Shown here in pieces: positions 42,238 through 50,880 of a stretch of DNA of 64,000 nucleotides; position 1 is the stretch's first letter, and the number at the start of each line of letters is the position of its first letter. The position numbers were made by a program, and so were the translations under genes. The notes below the pieces were generated by a model, which did not search any database, was not told where the DNA came from, and saw nothing but the letters and a program-made list of their open reading frames with translations. Source of the DNA: an uncultured Prevotellaceae bacterium (GTDB taxonomy: Bacteria > Bacteroidota > Bacteroidia > Bacteroidales > Bacteroidaceae); the NCBI GenBank assembly GCA_946185485.1, contig CAMHJQ010000007.1, positions 1 to 64,000 of the forward strand, written 5' to 3'.

Positions 42238-44579
42238 AGCAAACCAACTACCACCTCTTTGACTTCATGGACTTTGACCCGTCATTGCAGCGGGAAGAAG
42301 CCCTATGGAAGGCATACGAACCTAAAAACATAGAGGAACGCAAGGGCGACATCATCGTCACCATTCCCTATCAGCAGCAACTGCATCAGGAAGACATGGC
42401 GCCTGACACCACGATGCCCCAGCAGTCTTTCGACCTCATCATCCGGGCTTACGAACCAGACATCGTCCGTCTGTTTACCACCATGAGCGGTGACGAGATG
42501 ACGGAGTCTGACGACATGCTGATGATGGCGAAGGAGGTAAAGCGCCTGCCCCTAACCGTCCACTCGTTTTCGGATGGTTCGGTAGGCTACGATATCATCG
42601 CTGTAAACGGCAAGAAGGTAGCCACCATCGACCTTAACGCACCAGTGTTAGACCACTGGAGCGACCTGCTGCCGCCCCCGCAGCCCGCACCCTTCATCAC
42701 CTTCTATCCCGATGGTGACGAGACGAAGGGTATTGCCTTGAGCGACGACCACTTCTCGCCTCCCCGCTACGACGCCCTGCCCCTGGGCTTCATATGCCAA
42801 GGCGATGCCTCGCCACACGACGCTCTCCCCTCAGCTCTTTTCTCTGCAGGTTGCGACTTTGTCGCAACAAAACATCCCGTTCGCGCCACCATCTCCTTCC
42901 GCTGTGCCCCCGACGAGTGCTTCGCAGGCACTGGCGAGCGCTTCCGCAAGATGGACCTCAGCGGACAGACCTTCCAGCTGAAGAACCAGGACGGACAGGG
43001 TGTCAACAACCGCCGCTGCTACAAGAACATCCCGTTCTATCTGTCAAGCCGCATGTACGGCTGTTTCTACCACACCTCTGACTACTGCAAGCTCTCCCTG
43101 GCCGACCACTCGTCGCGCAGCGTGCAGTTCCTCAACGACCGGGCAACGCTCGACGTCTTTCTCATCGGCGGCAAGACACCCGAGGAGATTCTGCGCGGCT
43201 ACCGCATGCTGACGGGCTTCCCGCCCATGCTGCCCCTGTGGTCGTTCGGCATCTGGATGAGCCGCATGACATACTTCTCTGCCGATGAGGTCAACGGCAT
43301 CTGCAACCGACTGAGAGCCGGGCATTATCCTTGCGACGTCATCCACCTGGATACGGGGTGGTTCCGCACCGACTGGCTGTGCGAATGGAAGTTCAACCCC
43401 GAGCGGTTTCCTGACCCGCGGGCCTTCATCCAAGGGCTCGCCGACAAGGGCTTCAAGGTTTCCTTGTGGCAACTGCCGTATGTGGCGAATGGTGCCGAAC
43501 AGTTGGACGAGGCCAAGCGCAACAAGTACATCAGCAAGCCGCCCACTGTTCCCGACGGTTCTCCGTCGGGCGAAACCTCCGGCAGCTCCAACTTCTCCGC
43601 CCTCGACTATGCGGGGACGATAGACTTCACCTACGACCGTGCCACCGACTGGTATAAGCGCGCGCTGCTGAAACCGCTGCTGGACATGGGTGTGAAGTGT
43701 ATCAAGACCGATTTCGGCGAGAACATCCACATGGACCACACATACCATGCCTCGACGCCCGAGCGACTGAACAACATCTATGCCCTGCTGTACCAGAAGG
43801 CGGCATACGAAATCACGAAGGAGGTGACGGGCGATGGCATCGTCTGGGCACGTGCCGCCTGGACAGGCTGTCAGCGCTATCCACTGCACTGGGGCGGCGA
43901 CAGCGAGTCGTCGTGGGCAGGCATGGCAGGCAGTCTGAAGGGTGGCCTGCACTTAGGACTGTCAGGCTTTGCTTTCTGGAGCCACGACGTGCCGGGCTTC
44001 CATTCCACCCCCGACTTCATGAACTCGCCCCTCGACGAACAGGTCTATGTCCGTTGGACACAGTTCGGCGTCTTCTCCTCACACATGCGCTACCACGGTA
44101 CCTGCAAACGCGAACCATGGCACTATCCTGCCATCGCGTCCATCATCAGGAAGTGGTGGCGGCTGCGCTACAAGCTGCTGCCTTACATCATGGAACAGGC
44201 AGAGACGTGTACCAAAACGGGCTGGCCGATGCTCCGCGCCCTGCTGATGCACCATCCAGGCGACCGCCAGGTGTGGCACATCGACGACGAGTACTACTTC
44301 GGATCGGAGTTCCTCGTCGCTCCCGTCATGAATAGTGACTGCCGGCGGGACATCTACCTGCCGGAGGACCCGTGGGTCAACTTCTTCACAGGCGAGAAGC
44401 TTGCCGGCGGACGCTGGTATTACGACGTCGAGGTGCCACTCGACCAGATGCCTGTCTTCGTGCGTCCCGGAGCACGCATCAGGCTGTATCCCGACGATGT
44501 CGACAGCACTGACGACATGGACATGACCCGCGCCGTCACCATCGTCATCACCGACGATTACCAAGGCACCGAAATCTAA
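42234..44579 (+). CDS. GH31 family alpha-glycosidase (alpha-xylosidase-like)
   Basis: 781 residues, no signal peptide. The TIM-barrel hallmarks are present: WMSRMTYFSADEV, HLDTGWFRTDWLCEW, KCIKTDFGENI with the nucleophile Asp, WGGDSESSWAGM with the acid/base Asp and FWSHDVPGF. The TDFGE variant instead of DMNE is common among alpha-xylosidase-like members, so a xylose-releasing role (xyloglucan or xylose-containing pectin) is plausible. A C-terminal beta-sandwich ends near residue 770. Translationally coupled (ATGA) to the beta-helix gene before it. Confidence 0.85.
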   Translation: MKQTNYHLFDFMDFDPSLQREEALWKAYEPKNIEERKGDIIVTIPYQQQLHQEDMAPDTTMPQQSFDLIIRAYEPDIVRLFTTMSGDEMTESDDMLMMAKEVKRLPLTVHSFSDGSVGYDIIAVNGKKVATIDLNAPVLDHWSDLLPPPQPAPFITFYPDGDETKGIALSDDHFSPPRYDALPLGFICQGDASPHDALPSALFSAGCDFVATKHPVRATISFRCAPDECFAGTGERFRKMDLSGQTFQLKNQDGQGVNNRRCYKNIPFYLSSRMYGCFYHTSDYCKLSLADHSSRSVQFLNDRATLDVFLIGGKTPEEILRGYRMLTGFPPMLPLWSFGIWMSRMTYFSADEVNGICNRLRAGHYPCDVIHLDTGWFRTDWLCEWKFNPERFPDPRAFIQGLADKGFKVSLWQLPYVANGAEQLDEAKRNKYISKPPTVPDGSPSGETSGSSNFSALDYAGTIDFTYDRATDWYKRALLKPLLDMGVKCIKTDFGENIHMDHTYHASTPERLNNIYALLYQKAAYEITKEVTGDGIVWARAAWTGCQRYPLHWGGDSESSWAGMAGSLKGGLHLGLSGFAFWSHDVPGFHSTPDFMNSPLDEQVYVRWTQFGVFSSHMRYHGTCKREPWHYPAIASIIRKWWRLRYKLLPYIMEQAETCTKTGWPMLRALLMHHPGDRQVWHIDDEYYFGSEFLVAPVMNSDCRRDIYLPEDPWVNFFTGEKLAGGRWYYDVEVPLDQMPVFVRPGARIRLYPDDVDSTDDMDMTRAVTIVITDDYQGTEI

Positions 44580-44587
44580 TCTTTTCA

Positions 44588-44632
44588 TCTTTCAATGTTA
44601 ATCTTTCATCTTTAATCTTTCATCTTTCATTT
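44588..44632. repeat. 7-bp repeat array (ATCTTTC)
   Basis: About six units ATCTTTC/ATCTTTA between the GH31 and symporter genes, replacing any recognisable promoter. Confidence 0.8.
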
Positions 44633-44653
44633 AACAACGTGGACAGTCACTAC

Positions 44654-46201
44654 ATGCAAAGCCTCGACTGGCTGATTTTAGCCATCTATTTTGCGGTCCT
44701 CATCGCCATCGGGCTGTGGGCCAGCAGCAAACGTAAGAAAGGCGGCTCCTTGTTTTTAGCCGAACACTCGCTCCGCTGGCACCACATCGGTTTCTCCATG
44801 TGGGGCACCAATGTCGGACCGTCGATGCTCATAGCCAGCGCCTCGGCAGGCTTCACCACGGGCATCGTCTCAGGCAACTACGCCTGGTATGCCTTCCTCT
44901 TCATCGCCCTGCTGGCCTTTGTCTTTGCACCGCGCTACCTCGGTGCCAACGTCCACACGCTGCCTGAGTTCATGGGACTGCGCTTCGGACAGTCCACGCG
45001 CAACATTCTGGCATGGTACACCATCATTACCATCATCATCTCGTGGCTGGCGCTGACACTCTTTGCCGGCGGCATACTCATCCGTCAGGTTTTCGACATA
45101 CCGATGTGGATGTCGGCCATGGTACTGCTCGTCATCAGCGCCTTCTTCACCATGCTCGGCGGACTGAAGGCTGTCGCCTATACCAACGTCTATCAGATGA
45201 TACTGCTCATCGTCGTCTCGCTGGTACTCGTCATCGTCGGACTCGACCGCGTGGGCGGCATCCAGTCACTGGTTGACAAGGTCCCTGCCGACTACTGGGT
45301 GATGTTCAAGCCCAACTCCGACGAGGCCTTCCCCTGGCTGCCCATCATCCTCGGTTACCCCGTCATGGGTGTATGGTTCTGGTGCACCGACCAGAGCATG
45401 GTACAGCCCGTACTTGCCGCCCGCAACCTGCGCGAGGGACAGCTGGGCACCAACTTCACTGGCTGGCTGAAGATTCTCGACGTGGCACTTTACATCCTTC
45501 CGGGCATCATCTGCTTCGCACTCTTCGGCGACACCCTCAAGAATCCCGACGAAGCCTACCTCACCATGGTCGAGAACCTCTTCCCCGTCGGCATGGTCGG
45601 CCTTGTGTTCGCCGTACTCACCGCCTGCCTCGTCAGCACCATCGGCTCGGCACTCAACGCGCTGTCCACCGTCTTCACCATGGACATCTATGTCAAGCGC
45701 TTCCGCCCCAACGCCTCGCAGCGGCACATCAACTACGTCGGGCGCCTGGTGACCGTCATCGGTGCCGTCACCGCCATTGCGCTCACCGTGGCCATCGATG
45801 CCATCAAGGGCCTCAATCTCTTCAATGTCTTCCAGAGCGTGCTGGGATTCATCGCGCCGCCTATGTCCGCCGTCTTCCTGCTGGGCATTTTCTGGCGCCG
45901 CACCACGACCCACGCTGCCAACTTCGCCCTCACCATCGGTACGGCGTTCTGCCTCACCGTCGGTGTACTCTACCTCTGGCCGCCCGAATGGCTCAACGTA
46001 GCATGGCCGCACTTCATGCTGCTCTCGTTCGAGCTTTTCGTCATCCTCGCCGTGGCAATGGTCATCATCTCACTGACCGATGGCGACAAGACCCAGTATG
46101 ACATTCCCGCTCCCGTCCGCGAGGGCTGGAGCAAGCTGGCCGTCGGACTCTGGCTGGCACTGGCCGCCGTCATGATAAGCCTCTACGTCTACTTCAACTA
46201 A
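44654..46201 (+). CDS. Sodium/solute symporter (SSS family, SGLT-like)
   Basis: 515 residues from ATG 44654 (an in-frame GTG at 44639 adds five residues). About 13 to 14 membrane helices, with the SSS features GTNVGPSMLIASASAGF and the N-terminal DWLILAIYFAVLIAIGLWAS, and the conserved VFAVLTACLVSTIGSALNAL region. The closest pattern is the sodium:glucose/galactose group, so it may import the sugar freed by the neighbouring GH31 and beta-helix enzymes. No signs of truncation; a short convergent gap separates it from the histidine kinase. Confidence 0.85.
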   Translation: MQSLDWLILAIYFAVLIAIGLWASSKRKKGGSLFLAEHSLRWHHIGFSMWGTNVGPSMLIASASAGFTTGIVSGNYAWYAFLFIALLAFVFAPRYLGANVHTLPEFMGLRFGQSTRNILAWYTIITIIISWLALTLFAGGILIRQVFDIPMWMSAMVLLVISAFFTMLGGLKAVAYTNVYQMILLIVVSLVLVIVGLDRVGGIQSLVDKVPADYWVMFKPNSDEAFPWLPIILGYPVMGVWFWCTDQSMVQPVLAARNLREGQLGTNFTGWLKILDVALYILPGIICFALFGDTLKNPDEAYLTMVENLFPVGMVGLVFAVLTACLVSTIGSALNALSTVFTMDIYVKRFRPNASQRHINYVGRLVTVIGAVTAIALTVAIDAIKGLNLFNVFQSVLGFIAPPMSAVFLLGIFWRRTTTHAANFALTIGTAFCLTVGVLYLWPPEWLNVAWPHFMLLSFELFVILAVAMVIISLTDGDKTQYDIPAPVREGWSKLAVGLWLALAAVMISLYVYFN

Positions 46202-46222
46202 CATTACATTGCAGTCAACTCA

Positions 46223-47692
46223 TTAGAACCGTGCGAGGGTGAAGCGGATGGTAAGTCCGCCGCCAGGCGTAAGCTGTGCTGTTGCTGTACCCCCGTAGGC
46301 AGCCACAGCATTTTTCACGATGGCCAGTCCGAGCCCCGTGCCGCCAAGCTTTCGCGAGCGGCCTTTGTCGATGCGGTAGAAGCGCTCGAAGATGTGGTCC
46401 AGGTGCTTCGGCTCCATGCCTGGTCCGTTGTCGCTGATCTGGAACTCGTAGAAGTGACGGCCTTCGGATTCAGTTTCTTTGCAGACCATGGCCAGTCGCG
46501 AGGCTCCTGTGGCGTAGGCAATGGCATTGTCGATGATGTTGCGGAAGATGCTGTAGAGCAGGCTGGCATCCCCGACGACTTCTACATTGACTGTTGACCA
46601 TTGCCCGTTGACCATTCGCCGAGGCAATTGAATCGACGGGGTGATGCCTTTGTCGTGAAGTTGCAGGGCCGTATCGTCGAGGGCACTCTGGATGACCTGC
46701 AGGACGTTCACCGGGTGGTAATTGTCGCGTGAGTGTCTGTCGTCCATCTCGTCTAGTTTGGTGAGCGCACTCATGTCCTGCAGCAGTTTGCTCATGCGCT
46801 CGCTCTGGGCATAGCAGCGTTCCAGGAAATGTTTTTTCTTGTCCTCGGGCATGTCTGGATGATCAAGAATGCTCTCAAGGTAGCCGTGGATGCTGGCGGC
46901 AGGGGTCTTCAGCTCGTGGGCGGCATTCTGCGTCAGTTGTCTTTTGATGCGCACCTTGTCCTCTTCAGAGTGGCGCAGCTTCCAATAGAGCATGATGATG
47001 GTGTGGCTGATATCGCCCAACTCGTCGTCGGGCAGGCGTCGCTCCAGTTCATGGTCTATCTCCTCACCCTCTTCTGCCTTGACGGCAAACTCGCGCAGAT
47101 AGCCGATATGGCGGCTGATACGACGGGTGCTCAGGTAGAGGACGACGCCCAGTAGCAGTGTCAGTGCGATAGCAAAGTAGATGTAGGTATTGTCGGCTTG
47201 TAATGAGCGCGTCAACTCGGCAGAATAAGGTACGGCAGCACGGACGATGACGTCGCCGAAGCGGGTGGCAGAATAGAAGTAGGTCTCGTGTGTTGATTGC
47301 GACAGGCGTTTGATGTCGTAGCCGTTACCATCACGCAGTGCCTGTTGTATTTCCGTTCGCTGAAGATGGTTGCCCAGCGAATCGGGATTGGCATCGTAGC
47401 TGTCGAGAATGACCCGTCCGTCCCTGTCAATAATCGACACGCGGAGGCCCTCCATGCTGTGCCGTTTCACATAATCGCGAAAAAGGCGACCATTGTTCAG
47501 ACTGTCCTCGCCCAGCGTCTGTACCATCTCGTAGTTGTACATCTGCAGTCGCGAGTGCAGGATGTCAATTTTGTATTCCTTCTCGCGTTGGTATTGATAC
47601 ACGCTGAAGCAGACGGCAAAGAGCAGAAACACGCCGCCGATGCTGAGCAGCAGATTGCGCTGAAAGGATTTACTCCGCAAAGTAGTAGCCAT
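46223..47692 (-). CDS. Sensor histidine kinase (PhoR-like)
   Basis: 489 residues from ATG 47692. Two membrane helices (residues about 12-32 and 150-175) flank a periplasmic sensor region; a HAMP-like stretch follows. HisKA has the H-box NAAHELKTPAASI, the ATPase domain has RNIIDNAIAYA (N-box), SDNGPGM and GGTGLGLAIV. It should phosphorylate the response regulator encoded just upstream, overlapping by 23 bp. In the loop between the two kinase subdomains lies VNGQWSTVN, a heptamer-repeat-like insertion similar to one in GH78. Confidence 0.85.
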   Translation of the reverse strand: MATTLRSKSFQRNLLLSIGGVFLLFAVCFSVYQYQREKEYKIDILHSRLQMYNYEMVQTLGEDSLNNGRLFRDYVKRHSMEGLRVSIIDRDGRVILDSYDANPDSLGNHLQRTEIQQALRDGNGYDIKRLSQSTHETYFYSATRFGDVIVRAAVPYSAELTRSLQADNTYIYFAIALTLLLGVVLYLSTRRISRHIGYLREFAVKAEEGEEIDHELERRLPDDELGDISHTIIMLYWKLRHSEEDKVRIKRQLTQNAAHELKTPAASIHGYLESILDHPDMPEDKKKHFLERCYAQSERMSKLLQDMSALTKLDEMDDRHSRDNYHPVNVLQVIQSALDDTALQLHDKGITPSIQLPRRMVNGQWSTVNVEVVGDASLLYSIFRNIIDNAIAYATGASRLAMVCKETESEGRHFYEFQISDNGPGMEPKHLDHIFERFYRIDKGRSRKLGGTGLGLAIVKNAVAAYGGTATAQLTPGGGLTIRFTLARF

Positions 47693-48365
47693 AGCCCACA
47701 CGTGTTTTGATTAGTTTGCCATAACGGCCTATTTTCTTTCGTAGACGGGTGATGTTCACGTCCACCGTACGGCCGAGCACCAGCACATCCTGTGGCCAGC
47801 AATACTTCAGCAGGTCCTCCCGCGAAAACACCGTGCCGGGGTGCTGCAGAAAGAACGACAACAACTCGAACTCCTGTTTCGTGCATATCAGTTCTTCGCC
47901 ATCAATGGTGACGGTTTTCGCGTTCAGGTCGAGAGTAATGCCTTCATAGCAAATCCTGTTATCTGAAGATGTGCTGGGTGTATCTCCTTGTTGGGACATA
48001 TAGGCCGTCCGTCTGAGCACCGCTCTCACCCTCGCCTTTACCTCCTTCATGCTCAGCGGTTTTGCAATATAGTCATCTGCACCGATGTTTAGCCCCCTCA
48101 CCAGATTGTCCTCGCCGTCAAGTGCTGTGATGAAGATGATGGGGATGTGCGCCGTAGCGGGACTATCCTTGAGCCGCCGCGCCATCTGGAATCCCGAGAT
48201 CTCGCCCATCATCACATCCAGCAAGATTAGCGAAAACTCATGCAGAGGAAGCTGAAGTGCCTCTTCTGCCGAATTAGCCGTCACAACCTCAAATCCTTCA
48301 GTCTCCAGATTGTATTGCAGTATCTCACAGATATCCTGCTCGTCGTCAACAACAAGTATTTTCAT
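47670..48365 (-). CDS. OmpR/PhoB-type response regulator
   Basis: 231 residues from ATG 48365 (MKILVVDDEQDICEILQYNL); the longer frame would need an unlikely hydrophobic head. Receiver domain: acidic VVDDEQD, phospho-Asp in LILLDVMMGE, Thr/Ser and FITALDG, Lys in YIAKPLSMKE. The winged-helix DNA-binding domain spans residues about 140-231 (KQEFELLSFFLQHPG, VFSREDLLKYCW, RTVDVNITRLRKKIG). It is the partner of the adjacent histidine kinase and probably directs PhoB-like gene control. A -7 box TAACTTTG lies at 48390-48397 on the minus strand. Confidence 0.9.
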   Translation of the reverse strand: MKILVVDDEQDICEILQYNLETEGFEVVTANSAEEALQLPLHEFSLILLDVMMGEISGFQMARRLKDSPATAHIPIIFITALDGEDNLVRGLNIGADDYIAKPLSMKEVKARVRAVLRRTAYMSQQGDTPSTSSDNRICYEGITLDLNAKTVTIDGEELICTKQEFELLSFFLQHPGTVFSREDLLKYCWPQDVLVLGRTVDVNITRLRKKIGRYGKLIKTRVGYGYYFAE

Positions 48366-48389
48366 AAGTCGCATGTGCTCTTTTTGGTG

Positions 48390-48397
48390 CAAAGTTA
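48390..48397 (-). promoter_or_regulatory. -7 box of the two-component operon
   Basis: TAACTTTG on the minus strand, 24 bp before the response-regulator ATG. A -33 partner is not clear. Confidence 0.5.
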
Positions 48398-48475
48398 GCA
48401 ATAATTCTGTATTTATTGCCACTTTTACAAATAAATTTGCGAAGATATAACAAGGCACATCCTCTTCTCTGTCAC

Positions 48476-48560
48476 CTATTGATCGTCGTCCATGAGTTCC
48501 TGGAGCTTGCTTTCAGGGACGACGGGCACGATGTCCTTGAGGTTGGCACTGGCCGGTTTA
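48476..48560 (-). pseudogene. Possible C-terminal fragment of an unidentified gene
   Basis: On the minus strand a short open frame ends in a TAG at 48476 and reads ALFSKPASANLKDIVPVVPE and then SKLQELMDDDQ. It looks like a normal protein tail with no start or body left. The family is not identified. It sits beside another decayed piece, hemL. Confidence 0.3.
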
Positions 48561-48605
48561 GAGAACAGGGCACTTTGATGTTAAATGACGAATTCTTAGG
48601 CTATC

Positions 48606-48847
48606 TTGTTAGAGTGCAAGAGCGACGCATTCATTGCCTGCCTCGAGGAGATAATCGCCGGCAAGGGCATCCAGCTGAACCATTGCGGCTCGATGTTCAC
48701 GCTGTTCTTCAACTACAGTCCTGTGCACAATTTCAAGGACACGCAACGCTCCGATCAGCAGCGCTTTGCCCGCTACTTCCGCAGATGGACGGCTCGCACG
48801 CTGCCCGGTTCTTAGAAGAACTGCAAAAGACAATCAATACGATATGA
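48606..48847 (+). pseudogene. hemL: Decayed hemL (glutamate-1-semialdehyde aminomutase) fragment
   Basis: The frame from about 48606 reads IQLNHCGSMFTLFFNYSPVH, then NFKDTQRSDQQRFARYFRRW, the pattern of the C-terminal third of HemL (GSMFTLFF, SDTxRFARFF). The frame is then lost; 20 bases later a different frame gives HAARFLEELQKTINTI and a stop, like the HemL C-terminus. About 30-60 residues between are deleted and no N-terminal part is present. A remnant of an ancestral duplicate or relocated gene. Confidence 0.7.
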
Positions 48848-48861
48848 CACGAAGAGAAATG

Positions 48862-48951
48862 TCGTTAGCGATATTTTGTTAATCTATCTTAAAGCATTGG
48901 ATAAATCGCTTGCGATATGAAATATTATTCTTACCTTTGCATCGCAAACGA
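48862..48951 (+). promoter_or_regulatory. Peroxidase promoter with three TCGYWWRCGA operators
   Basis: TCGTTAGCGA (48862-48871), TCGCTTGCGA (48906-48915) and TCGCAAACGA (48942-48951) share one palindromic pattern. The -7 box TACCTTTG is at 48932-48939; the second site covers the -33 position and the third covers the predicted start of transcription. Fits repression by the MarR protein encoded downstream. Confidence 0.65.
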
Positions 48952-48980
48952 CATAAGTAGCAATTTTAAATATAAAAGGT

Positions 48981-49529
48981 ATGCAAAAGATTTATGATTT
49001 CAAGGCTTTTTCAAGCAAAGGTAAGGAGATTGATTTCTCACAGTTTCAAGGTAAGGCATTGCTGATTGTGAACACAGCCAGTAAGTGTGGATTCACCCCA
49101 CAGTTTGCAGGATTGGAGGAACTGAACCAGAAATACAAGGACAAGGGACTCGTCATCATCGGCTTCCCCTGCAACCAGTTTAAGGAGCAGGATCCTGAGG
49201 ATGATGCTCACATTGAGGAGTTCTGCCAGTTTAACTATGGTGTGACCTTCCAGATCATGAGAAAGGGTGATGTCAACGGTCAAGATGCCCAGCCCATCTT
49301 CGAGTATCTGAAAGCTCAGGCTCCCACAGAGGAATACAAGGGACTGAAGGCAAAGGCTACCCGCACCCTGCTGAAGACCCTGAGCAAGAGTATTGAGAAG
49401 GACAGCGATATCCTGTGGAACTTCACCAAGTTCTTAATCTCAAAGGACGGTGAGACCATCAAGCGTTATGCACCTACCACAGACCCCAAGGATTTCGAGA
49501 AGGACATTGAGGAGATGCTTGGCAAATAA
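48981..49529 (+). CDS. Glutathione peroxidase-family thiol peroxidase
   Basis: 182 residues, cytoplasmic. The catalytic tetrad region reads NTASKCGFTPQ (peroxidatic Cys), GFPCNQF (Gln) and WNFTKFLI (Trp, Asn). It reduces hydrogen peroxide and organic hydroperoxides, in bacteria usually with thioredoxin rather than glutathione. It is followed after 18 bp by an OhrR-like MarR gene, and both are under the promoter with three operators, so this is likely an inducible organic-peroxide defence unit. Length and motifs are normal. Confidence 0.9.
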   Translation: MQKIYDFKAFSSKGKEIDFSQFQGKALLIVNTASKCGFTPQFAGLEELNQKYKDKGLVIIGFPCNQFKEQDPEDDAHIEEFCQFNYGVTFQIMRKGDVNGQDAQPIFEYLKAQAPTEEYKGLKAKATRTLLKTLSKSIEKDSDILWNFTKFLISKDGETIKRYAPTTDPKDFEKDIEEMLGK

Positions 49530-49547
49530 TGGTCAATGAAATAAATT

Positions 49548-49988
49548 ATGCACGCAGAATTACAACTTGACAACCAGATCTGCTTCCGACTCTATACGGC
49601 AGCAAGGCTCATTACGCAGGCCTATACACCGATGCTGACGGAACTGGGTATTACCTATCCGCAGTACCTCGTACTGATGGTGCTTTGGGAAGAAGACTCC
49701 CAGCCCGTGAACGACATCGCCCACAGGCTGCTGCTGGAGACGAACACCGTGACTCCCCTACTCCAGCGCATGGAGAAGTTGGGCATTGTCACACGTAAGA
49801 AAGGTGAACAAGACAAGCGCCAGCAGATAGTAAGCCTCACTGAGAAAGGGCGTGCTTTGGAGGAACAAGCCTACAAGCTCATCCCTGCCGGCATGGGTGA
49901 AACGATGAAAGTCTGTCCGCTCCAGTTGGATGACTATGTACATCTGGCCAGTGAACTAGACTCGATCATCGACACATTAAAGAAATAA
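49548..49988 (+). CDS. ohrR: MarR-family regulator, OhrR-like peroxide sensor
   Basis: 146 residues. The N-terminus has NQICFRLYTAARLITQAY; the Cys at residue 12 in the context ICFxLY matches the redox-sensing Cys of OhrR. The winged helix includes YPQYLVLMVLWEEDSQPVND, ETNTVTPLLQRMEKLGIVTR and KKGEQDKRQQIVSLTEKG. Oxidation of the Cys would release it from the TCGYWWRCGA sites upstream of the peroxidase gene. It is the second gene of that operon and so is self-regulated. Confidence 0.85.
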   Translation: MHAELQLDNQICFRLYTAARLITQAYTPMLTELGITYPQYLVLMVLWEEDSQPVNDIAHRLLLETNTVTPLLQRMEKLGIVTRKKGEQDKRQQIVSLTEKGRALEEQAYKLIPAGMGETMKVCPLQLDDYVHLASELDSIIDTLKK

Positions 49989-50022
49989 ACAACCAACACA
50001 AAACATGAAATAATAACTTCGA

Positions 50023-50277
50023 ATGGGCAAGAAGATCAAAGAGTGGCTGCAATCCCTGTCATTCAGGACTGGTGTCATCGTTCTGCTGTGCTGTATTCCG
50101 TTCTATATCCTGTCCTTCGCCCAGATGTTGCTGCCCATCAGCACAACAGCAAAAGGCGTGCTTTGGGCTGTGCTCTTCGGACTGGCCAAGACCTGCCAGT
50201 ATGGAGGTTTGACGATTCTGGGTGTTGAAGGTTATAAACGGCTACGGGATAAATTCAGAAAGAAACAAGAAGCATAA
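50023..50277 (+). CDS. Small two-helix membrane protein (transporter-suffix-like)
   Basis: 84 residues with two hydrophobic segments (TGVIVLLCCIPFYILSFAQM and GVLWAVLFGLAKTCQYGGLT) and a basic end (GYKRLRDKFRKKQEA). The arrangement LxxxGPxxxxGxxGLTILGVEGYKRL resembles small 'transporter suffix' proteins found after drug-efflux genes. It lies 34 bp after the MarR gene and just before a strong terminator, so it is the last gene of that operon. Function unknown. Confidence 0.65.
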   Translation: MGKKIKEWLQSLSFRTGVIVLLCCIPFYILSFAQMLLPISTTAKGVLWAVLFGLAKTCQYGGLTILGVEGYKRLRDKFRKKQEA

Positions 50278-50287
50278 AAGGTTTTAA

Positions 50288-50329
50288 AAAAGTATATCGC
50301 TGACTTTCGTAAGTCAGCGATATACTTTT
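50288..50329. terminator. Bidirectional terminator between peroxide operon and tmRNA
   Basis: A perfect 19-bp stem (AAAAGTATATCGCTGACTT and its complement) around a TCGT loop with A-rich left and T-rich right flanks. It can end both the plus-strand operon and the minus-strand tmRNA transcript. Confidence 0.9.
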
Positions 50330-50338
50330 ATACGTTAG

Positions 50339-50735
50339 TGGAGCTGGAGGGAGTCGAACCCTCGTCCAAACAGGGAAACCATACGCTTTCTACATGCTTA
50401 TTCCAGCCTTCATTTTCGTGCTGTGGCAAGACCTGGACCACCAACCGCAGCCTTATCCCCTAAAACTTCATCACACTGCCGGGGCTTCCGTGCGACTATT
50501 TCCGATTTACCTGCACCGCTGAATCCTCAGATTCGGAACCAGATCCTTGGAGCGATGTCTCGTCCTCCTACCTTGTAAGAGGATAAAGCCAGTAATCTAC
50601 TGTACTTCGATTAGGCAGCGAGAGCGTACTTTGTTTCGCCAATTAATTGTTCGACCGAATGGATTATGGAGTATACAGCCGTCACTCCGCATGCTTACGT
50701 ACCATCTCATCCTGCTGTCAAATCCAGTCAACCCC
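50339..50735 (-). ncRNA. ssrA: Transfer-messenger RNA
   Basis: The minus strand starts GGGGTTGACTGGATTTGACA, and the 3' end reads TCGACTCCCTCCAGCTCC, giving the tRNA-like T-arm and a 7-bp acceptor stem with one G-U pair. The tag frame is 50611-50640 on the minus strand: GGCGAAACAAAGTACGCTCT and CGCTGCCTAA, coding GETKYALAA then stop. Length about 397. A CCA end is not encoded directly. It rescues stalled ribosomes and tags their products for proteolysis. It is preceded by a -7 box (50761-50768 minus). Confidence 0.95.
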
Positions 50736-50760
50736 AAAATGCCGTAGCGTATTTCGGCTG

Positions 50761-50768
50761 CAAAAATA
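50761..50768 (-). promoter_or_regulatory. Promoter box of tmRNA
   Basis: TATTTTTG on the minus strand, 25 bp upstream of the mature tmRNA 5' end, implying a short leader removed by processing. Confidence 0.6.
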
Positions 50769-50812
50769 GACATTTTTTTCGAATTGGCCGCCGTTTTATG
50801 AAAATAAATTTG

Positions 50813-50874
50813 TACTTTTGCACAATATTTAACCTTTAAGGGTGTTTAATATAGTAAAAACATATACGCGTATA
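50813..50874 (+). promoter_or_regulatory. Promoter and palindrome upstream of the polysaccharide-export gene
   Basis: TACTTTTG (50813-50820) is the -7 box for the capsule locus. In the leader TATACGCGTATA (50863-50874) is a perfect 12-bp palindrome ending 6 bases before the ATG, a possible operator or translation-control site. Confidence 0.5.
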
Positions 50875-50880
50875 CCTTTT

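Noticed and set aside
43044..43952. 302-residue minus-strand open frame
   Set aside because: Antisense to GH31 active-site region.
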